Shown piece after piece: positions 7,151 through 9,832 of a DNA stretch of 9,832 nt. The DNA is from Oscillospiraceae bacterium (lineage in GTDB: Bacteria > Bacillota > Clostridia > Oscillospirales > CAG-272): the NCBI GenBank assembly GCA_015065045.1, contig SVRB01000054.1, positions 1 to 9,832 of the forward strand, written 5' to 3'. The first letter of the stretch is position 1. The number at the start of each line of letters is the position of its first letter. Position numbers and translations under genes: made by a program. A model generated the notes under the pieces. That model was given only the letters and a program-made list of their open reading frames with translations, ran no database searches and was not told where the DNA came from.

Positions 7151-7251
7151 TTTTTGGTTTATGCTGTTATTGTGTCGAAGGGAGTGTAAAAAGGTCGAAA
7201 AGTGTTGATTATATGCGTATAATTTGATTAAAAAAGAGTAAAAAAATATGC

Positions 7252-7280
7252 AAAAAAAGTCGCCGAAAAACATCGGCGAC
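7252..7280 (-). terminator. Intrinsic terminator of abrB
   Basis: On the minus strand GTCGCCGA/TCGGCGAC (7280-7273/7266-7259) forms an 8-bp GC-rich stem with a 6-nt loop, followed by seven T residues (7258-7252). It lies about 90 nt after the abrB stop and separates abrB from nrdDG. The 7281-7368 stretch between them is an AT-rich 3' UTR with no gene. The remainder of the gap, 7151-7251, shows nothing else I can support. Confidence 0.88.
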
Positions 7281-7368
7281 ACAATATGTAGACTAAAAAT
7301 TTTTTTATAAAATTTATAAAATATTTGGTGTAATAAATCAGTGCAAAAAGAATAAAATTGTACAAAGA

Positions 7369-7611
7369 TTATTGCTTCTTTAATTCTTCTGCGCAGTCAC
7401 GGCATACGAGCTTACCCTTGAAATAAGTGATGTTATCAGCGTTTCCGCAGAAGATGCAAGCAGGCTGGTATTTCTTGAGAATAATTCTATCCTCGTCGGT
7501 AAAAATTTCTATAGCGTCACTTGTCGAAATGTCGAGTACGTTTCTGAGCTCGATCGGTATTACAAAACGTCCGAGTGAGTCGATTTTTCTTACAATTCCT
7601 GTTGATTTCAT
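7369..7611 (-). CDS. abrB: AbrB/SpoVT-type transition-state regulator with zinc ribbon
   Basis: An 80-residue DNA-binding protein. Residues 1-50 (MKSTGIVRKIDSLGRFVIP through IILKKYQP) are a swapped-hairpin AbrB domain very close to Bacillus AbrB, a repressor of post-exponential genes. The C-terminal part differs: instead of the Bacillus multimerisation region it has four cysteines, C52, C55, C70 and C73 (CIFC and CRDC), a likely zinc ribbon, then a charged tail EELKKQ. The length is typical of clostridial AbrB paralogues as I recall them. The start ATG is preceded by GGGGG 9 nt upstream. It has a perfect consensus promoter, a palindrome at the transcription start, and its own terminator. It is divergent from spmA. 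Whether it is the true AbrB orthologue or a paralogue cannot be settled here. Confidence 0.9.
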   Translation of the reverse strand: MKSTGIVRKIDSLGRFVIPIELRNVLDISTSDAIEIFTDEDRIILKKYQPACIFCGNADNITYFKGKLVCRDCAEELKKQ

Positions 7612-7622
7612 TATACAATTCC

Positions 7623-7654
7623 CCCATACATAATTTAAAAATTATCCCTATGGG
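7623..7654. promoter_or_regulatory. Palindrome between abrB transcription start and ribosome binding site
   Basis: CCCATA (7623-7628) and TATGGG (7649-7654) enclose ATAATTT/AAATTAT (7630-7636/7639-7645), giving a nearly continuous dyad. It covers the predicted abrB +1 (about 7651) and three of the five G residues of the ribosome binding site (7621-7625). It could be an operator, for example for autorepression, or an RNA hairpin. If +1 is at 7651, the outer CCC arm is not transcribed, so an operator is more likely than RNA-level control. Confidence 0.5.
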
Positions 7655-7657
7655 AGT

Positions 7658-7686
7658 ATTATATCACAAAAGACGAATATTGTCAA
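7658..7686 (-). promoter_or_regulatory. Perfect consensus sigma-A promoter of abrB
   Basis: On the minus strand TTGACA (7686-7681), a 17-nt spacer and TATAAT (7663-7658), with an extended -10 TGA. Both hexamers and the spacing are ideal. Such a strong promoter implies high basal expression unless it is repressed, which fits the palindrome just downstream. Confidence 0.88.
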
Positions 7687-7703
7687 TATTTACCACAAAA
7701 AGT
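7675..7703 (+). promoter_or_regulatory. Possible sigma-E-like promoter of spmA
   Basis: GAATATT (7675-7681) fits the mother-cell sigma-E -35 consensus of Bacillus. After 14 nt, CAAAAAGT (7696-7703) matches only 5 of 8 positions of the -10 CATACAAT. It overlaps the abrB -35. The leader would be very short, because GGAG is already at 7711. This is weak evidence; it is offered because spmA is a sporulation gene and no better + strand promoter is visible. Confidence 0.25.
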
Positions 7704-7724
7704 ATTATTTGGAGTTTTTGTTAT

Positions 7725-8306
7725 ATGATTGGAAAAATATGTGGAATAATATATGTGCTTTCATTTTTGTTTGGCTGTTTGACTGGGAACATTGATCAGC
7801 TTGGCGGTGCAGTTATCGACGGAGCTTCAAACGCAGTTACCTTAACACTTGAGCTAATGGGTATGATGTGCTTATGGAGTGGGGTAATGCGTGTTGCCGA
7901 GGTGTCGGGAGTGGTTGAAAAAATGTCGAAGCTAATGTCGCCGATATTGAGGGTGCTGTTTCCGGATGCCTGTAAAAAGAATAACGGACTTGGGGAGATA
8001 GCTGCAAGTATAAGCGCAAATGTATTCGGAATAGGGAATGCTGCAACTCCGCTTGCGGTATGCGCTATGGAAAAGCTGCAGGAAAATAATGATAATAAAG
8101 ATGTTGCGTCAAATGATATGATTATGTTTGCGGTGTTGGGAACTGCTTCGTTTGATATATTTCCTACAACTCTTATTGCGTTGAGACGCGCTGTGAATAG
8201 CCAAAATCCATTCGAGATAATAGTGCCCGTCTGGATATGCTCGTTTTTTACTGCGGCGGTTGGAGTTCTTTTGGTGAAAGGTTTTTGTGCTTTTTCGAGA
8301 AAATAA
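7725..8306 (+). CDS. spmA: Spore maturation protein A
   Basis: A 193-residue integral membrane protein of the SpmA family (nucleoside-recognition/Gate domain), required in Bacillus for full dehydration of the spore core, where it acts with SpmB. Visible marks are an N-terminal hydrophobic segment (1-20), LELMGMMCLWSGVMRVAE (42-59), the family signature GIGNAATPLAVCAM (102-115), FDIFPTTLIALR (143-154) and a last membrane segment (about 165-188). The open frame extends upstream to 7575, but that part runs across the abrB coding region and promoter and is not SpmA-like. ATG 7725 is preceded by GGAG 10 nt upstream and gives the usual family length. spmB follows after 47 bp in the same direction. 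Its presence indicates an endospore-forming lineage; the molecular activity is unknown. Confidence 0.92.
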   Translation: MIGKICGIIYVLSFLFGCLTGNIDQLGGAVIDGASNAVTLTLELMGMMCLWSGVMRVAEVSGVVEKMSKLMSPILRVLFPDACKKNNGLGEIAASISANVFGIGNAATPLAVCAMEKLQENNDNKDVASNDMIMFAVLGTASFDIFPTTLIALRRAVNSQNPFEIIVPVWICSFFTAAVGVLLVKGFCAFSRK

Positions 8307-8353
8307 TTGCGCATATATTATATATATAATTAAAAGGAAGGAAAATTTCAAAA

Positions 8354-8875
8354 ATGGCTGTGTTATCGTATATCATAGTGCCGTTAGTAATGGCTTTAAT
8401 AGGGTTGGGAATGGTTTTTGCAAAGAGGGATCTGTTTTCGGTTTTTAGCGAGGGCGCGAAAGATGGAATGAAGACAGCCGTTAAGCTTTTACCGACGCTT
8501 GTAATTTTGCTTTCTGCAATTTCGATGTTTAATAGCAGCGGAGCGGCTTCTGCTCTGTCTTCTTTTTTGTCACCAATAGGGGAAAGGATGGGTATTCCGT
8601 CTGAAATTATACCGCTTATACTGATCAGACCCTTGTCGGGCGGTGCGTCAACGGCTTTAATTGCCGATATTTTTGAAAAATACGGTGCCGATAGCTTTAT
8701 CGGACGGTGTACTTCGGTGATTGCGGGGTCGTCTGATACGCTTTTATACGTAATTTCGGTGTATTTTGGCGCTGTTGGAGTCAAAAAAACGCGTGGAAGT
8801 GTGCCAATTTCCTTTTTTGTAATGGTTTTTTGCGTGTTTTTTGCCTTGTTTTTGTGCAGAGTTATGTTTGTTTGA
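8354..8875 (+). CDS. spmB: Spore maturation protein B
   Basis: A 173-residue membrane protein of the SpmB family, the partner of SpmA in spore core dehydration. Hydrophobic segments lie at about 4-22, 45-60, 83-92, 127-143 and 150-173. Family signatures are visible at LIRPLSGGAST (90-100) and GADSFIGRCTSVIAGSSDT (111-129). The ATG is preceded by AGGAAGG about 12 nt upstream, a slightly long spacing. The 47-bp gap from spmA holds only an AT-rich run (CATATATTATATATATAAT) and no terminator, so the two genes are probably one transcript. No clear terminator follows spmB, so some read-through toward the S10 operon is possible. Confidence 0.92.
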   Translation: MAVLSYIIVPLVMALIGLGMVFAKRDLFSVFSEGAKDGMKTAVKLLPTLVILLSAISMFNSSGAASALSSFLSPIGERMGIPSEIIPLILIRPLSGGASTALIADIFEKYGADSFIGRCTSVIAGSSDTLLYVISVYFGAVGVKKTRGSVPISFFVMVFCVFFALFLCRVMFV

Positions 8876-8960
8876 TACATTTTTGTGCATATTGTAGAAA
8901 AAATAGGTAAAAATAATCAAAAAATTCTACATTTAGGATATAAGAAAATATGTAAAACTA
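8876..8960. other. AT-rich spacer between spmB and the S10 promoter
   Basis: No ORF with a ribosome binding site is present. The only symmetry is TGTAGAA/TTCTACA (8893-8899/8925-8931) around a 25-nt A-rich loop, too AT-rich and without a T tract to be called a terminator. Confidence 0.5.
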
Positions 8961-8989
8961 TTGCAATTATGGGGAGAATATGGTATAAT
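8961..8989 (+). promoter_or_regulatory. Sigma-A-type promoter of the S10 ribosomal protein operon
   Basis: TTGCAA (8961-8966), a 17-nt spacer and TATAAT (8984-8989) with extended -10 TGG. The predicted start is about 8996, so rpsJ has a leader of roughly 255 nt. Confidence 0.8.
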
Positions 8990-9123
8990 CATAAGGCTTG
9001 ATGTGCGTTGAAGCGAGAGGTTGCTGTAGAAATACAGGTAATTTTCGTGGAGTATGTCCGATATTTAACCGGGCGACAGCAAATTGCTAAACATTTCCCG
9101 TGCGTTTTTGCGCGGACGTTACC

Positions 9124-9161
9124 CGGATTTTGCCCAGAGTTGCAGGCAAATTCCGTTTTTT
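9124..9161 (+). terminator. Attenuator-type intrinsic terminator in the S10 leader
   Basis: CGGA (9124-9127) pairs with TCCG (9152-9155) and TTTGCC (9129-9134) with GGCAAA (9145-9150), separated by one U-U mismatch. This gives 10 bp around a 10-nt loop, followed immediately by six T residues (9156-9161). It lies about 90 nt upstream of rpsJ, so full termination would silence the operon. Its base overlaps CCCGG (9122-9126), which can pair with CCGGG at 9069-9073 instead. Confidence 0.68.
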
Positions 9162-9210
9162 GTAGGGTCTGTTAGGAAACACGCGGCAGAGTGTTAGAGA
9201 CAATTTCGGC

Positions 9211-9242
9211 CCTTTTAAATGGAGTAATTATTTAAAAGGAGG
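9211..9242 (+). promoter_or_regulatory. Hairpin covering half of the rpsJ ribosome binding site
   Basis: CCTTTTAAAT (9211-9220) and ATTTAAAAGG (9230-9239) form a perfect 10-bp stem with a 9-nt loop. The Shine-Dalgarno AGGAGG (9237-9242) has its first AGG in the stem and its second AGG free. This suggests control of rpsJ translation initiation, although the AU-rich stem is only moderately stable. Confidence 0.65.
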
Positions 9243-9251
9243 CAAAACAAA

Positions 9252-9563
9252 ATGGCAGTTATTGAAAAACTCAGAATTCGTCTTAAGAGCTATGATCACA
9301 CATTGATCGATCAGGCTGCAGAAAAGATCGTTGAGACAGCGAAGAGAAACGGTGCTAAGGTATCCGGTCCTATTCCGCTTCCTACAGAAAAAGAAGTAGT
9401 AACGATCCTTCGTGCTGTACACAAGTACAAGGACAGCCGTGAGCAGTTCGAAATGCGTACTCACAAGCGTCTTATCGACGTAATCAAACCGTCCGAAGAA
9501 GCAGTTAAGGCTTTCACAAGTCTCGAGCTTCCCGCAGGCGTTGAAATCGAAATCAAGCTGTAA
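9252..9563 (+). CDS. rpsJ: 30S ribosomal protein S10
   Basis: A 103-residue ribosomal protein of the small subunit head; in many bacteria S10 is also the NusE transcription antitermination partner of NusB. The sequence is close to the bacterial consensus throughout: LKSYDHTLIDQAAEKIVETA, GAKVSGPIPLPTEKEVVTI, HKYKDSREQFEMRTHKR and LPAGVEIEIKL at the C-terminus. It is first gene of the S10 operon, with AGGAGG at 9237-9242 and nine nucleotides before the ATG, inside a hairpin. rplC follows after 90 bp containing three hairpins, the first of which includes the rpsJ stop codon. Codon choice is biased toward GAA, CGT and ATC, as usual in highly expressed genes. No oddities in the protein. Confidence 0.98.
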   Translation: MAVIEKLRIRLKSYDHTLIDQAAEKIVETAKRNGAKVSGPIPLPTEKEVVTILRAVHKYKDSREQFEMRTHKRLIDVIKPSEEAVKAFTSLELPAGVEIEIKL

Positions 9564-9626
9564 GAAAAACTTACAGATTTGAAGAATGAGACCGAAAGGT
9601 CTTGGTCACGTTGGAGCAATTCCAAC
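9558..9626 (+). promoter_or_regulatory. Three consecutive hairpins between rpsJ and rplC
   Basis: Hairpin 1 is CTGTAAG/CTTACAG (9558-9564/9570-9576) around AAAAA and includes the rpsJ stop codon. Hairpin 2 is AGACC/GGTCT (9589-9593/9598-9602) with a GAAA tetraloop of the stable GNRA type. Hairpin 3 is GTTGGA/TCCAAC (9610-9615/9621-9626). None has a T tract, so they are not terminators. They may be a protein-binding or RNA-processing site controlling rplC and downstream genes. Confidence 0.6.
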
Positions 9627-9653
9627 CAATAACCTAACAGGAGGAAAAACAAA

Positions 9654-9832
9654 ATGAAAAAGGCGATCATCGGTAAGAAACTCGGGATGACACAGATTTT
9701 TGATGAAATCGGCAACGTAATTCCGGTAACCGTAATCGAAGCGGGACCCTGCGTGGTTTCGCAGATCAAAACAAACGAAACAGATGGTTATGAAGCAGTT
9801 CAGCTCGGCTTTATGGACGTAGCAGAAAGAAA
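9654..9832 (+). CDS. rplC: 50S ribosomal protein L3, N-terminal part (cut by window end)
   Basis: The first 59 codons plus two bases of L3, a large-subunit protein that helps shape the peptidyl transferase centre and starts 50S assembly. MKKAIIGKKLGMTQIFDE is the standard bacterial L3 N-terminus, followed by GNVIPVTVIEAGPCVVSQIK. The ATG is preceded by AGGAGG (9639-9644) at 9 nt. It is the second gene of the S10 operon, in the usual rpsJ-rplC order. The reading frame is open to the window edge, with the rest of the gene to the right. Confidence 0.97.
   Translation, partial: MKKAIIGKKLGMTQIFDEIGNVIPVTVIEAGPCVVSQIKTNETDGYEAVQLGFMDVAER

Larger units (their letters stand above)
8996..9251 (+). 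ncRNA. Structured 5' leader of the S10 operon, probable cis-regulatory RNA
   Basis: A non-coding leader of about 255 nt packed with helices. TTGCTGT (9021-9027) can pair with a local ACAGGTAA (9034-9041, one bulge) or with ACAGCAA (9076-9082, perfect). CCGGG (9069-9073) can pair with CCCGG (9122-9126). CCGTGC/GCGCGG (9098-9103/9110-9115) forms a hairpin with one G-U pair. A terminator-like hairpin sits at 9124-9161, then GTCT..AACAC/GTGTT..AGAC (9167-9201), then a hairpin over the Shine-Dalgarno (9211-9239). In E. coli the S10 leader binds L4, which causes transcription attenuation and translational repression. A comparable role here is inference; the sequence shows only the folding potential. 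Confidence 0.7.

Noticed and set aside
7094..7282. 62-codon leftward frame upstream of nrdD
   Set aside because: It spans the promoter, the NrdR-like boxes and the abrB terminator, with no ribosome binding site. It is regulatory DNA.
7575..7724. Longer N-terminus for SpmA
   Set aside because: It would be read across the abrB start and promoter region, gives a non-SpmA-like sequence, and exceeds the family length.
7796..8314. 172-codon open frame on the minus strand
   Set aside because: It is antisense to spmA, which has family signatures and a normal start. The antisense product has no recognisable domain.
8248..8880. 210-codon open frame on the minus strand
   Set aside because: It is antisense to spmB and the spmA end, is rich in lysine and threonine, and shows no domain, start site or promoter.
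8893..8931. Inverted repeat TGTAGAA/TTCTACA after spmB as a terminator
   Set aside because: Only 7 bp, mostly A-T, with a 25-nt loop and no T tract after it.
1..9832. CRISPR array, tRNA, rRNA, transposase or phage genes
   Set aside because: I found no regularly spaced direct repeats, no recognisable tRNA or rRNA sequence, and no mobile-element protein in any frame.

Overview
The window looks like chromosomal DNA from an anaerobic, endospore-forming member of the Firmicutes (Clostridia), probably a gut Oscillospiraceae/Ruminococcaceae-type bacterium. The grounds are the moderately AT-rich sequence with strong AGGAGG-type ribosome binding sites, the class III (oxygen-sensitive) ribonucleotide reductase pair nrdD-nrdG, the spore maturation pair spmA-spmB, an AbrB-like regulator of the clostridial zinc-ribbon type, and a 147-bp intergenic repeat whose ends (ACCCTCTC...GAGAGGGT) resemble a repeat common in gut Clostridia. 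The genus call is inference.

Layout from left to right. Positions 1-172 hold a GC-rich palindromic element and a + strand terminator. Two leftward genes follow: a GNAT acetyltransferase (170-661) and an NYN-domain (PIN-like RNase fold) protein with a C-terminal winged helix (718-1506). A divergent promoter pair (1551-1634) separates these from rightward polA (1682-4177). The polA 3' flank carries the repeat (4181-4327) and a perfect 28-bp bidirectional terminator shared with the convergent nrdDG operon (leftward, 7048 to 4347, TAATG overlap). Upstream of nrdD, a near-consensus promoter carries two tandem NrdR-like boxes spaced 32 bp apart. Next come leftward abrB (7369-7611), with a perfect consensus sigma-A promoter, and the divergent spmA-spmB pair (7725-8875). 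The window ends with the start of the S10 ribosomal protein operon: promoter, long structured leader, rpsJ (9252-9563) and the first 59 codons of rplC.

Functional links. nrdDG makes deoxynucleotides without oxygen and PolA consumes them in repair and Okazaki-fragment processing; the two are convergent and share only a terminator. abrB and spmA share a 113-bp divergent control region, which suggests but does not prove a transition-state/sporulation link. The most notable structure is the roughly 255-nt leader of the S10 operon. It contains a good intrinsic terminator (9124-9161) whose base overlaps a possible antiterminator helix, a 5' segment with two alternative partners, a hairpin that half-covers the rpsJ Shine-Dalgarno, and three more hairpins between rpsJ and rplC. 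This looks like a multi-step autoregulatory system. I cannot tell from sequence alone whether it is a described leader family. No tRNA, rRNA, CRISPR, transposase or phage gene was seen.
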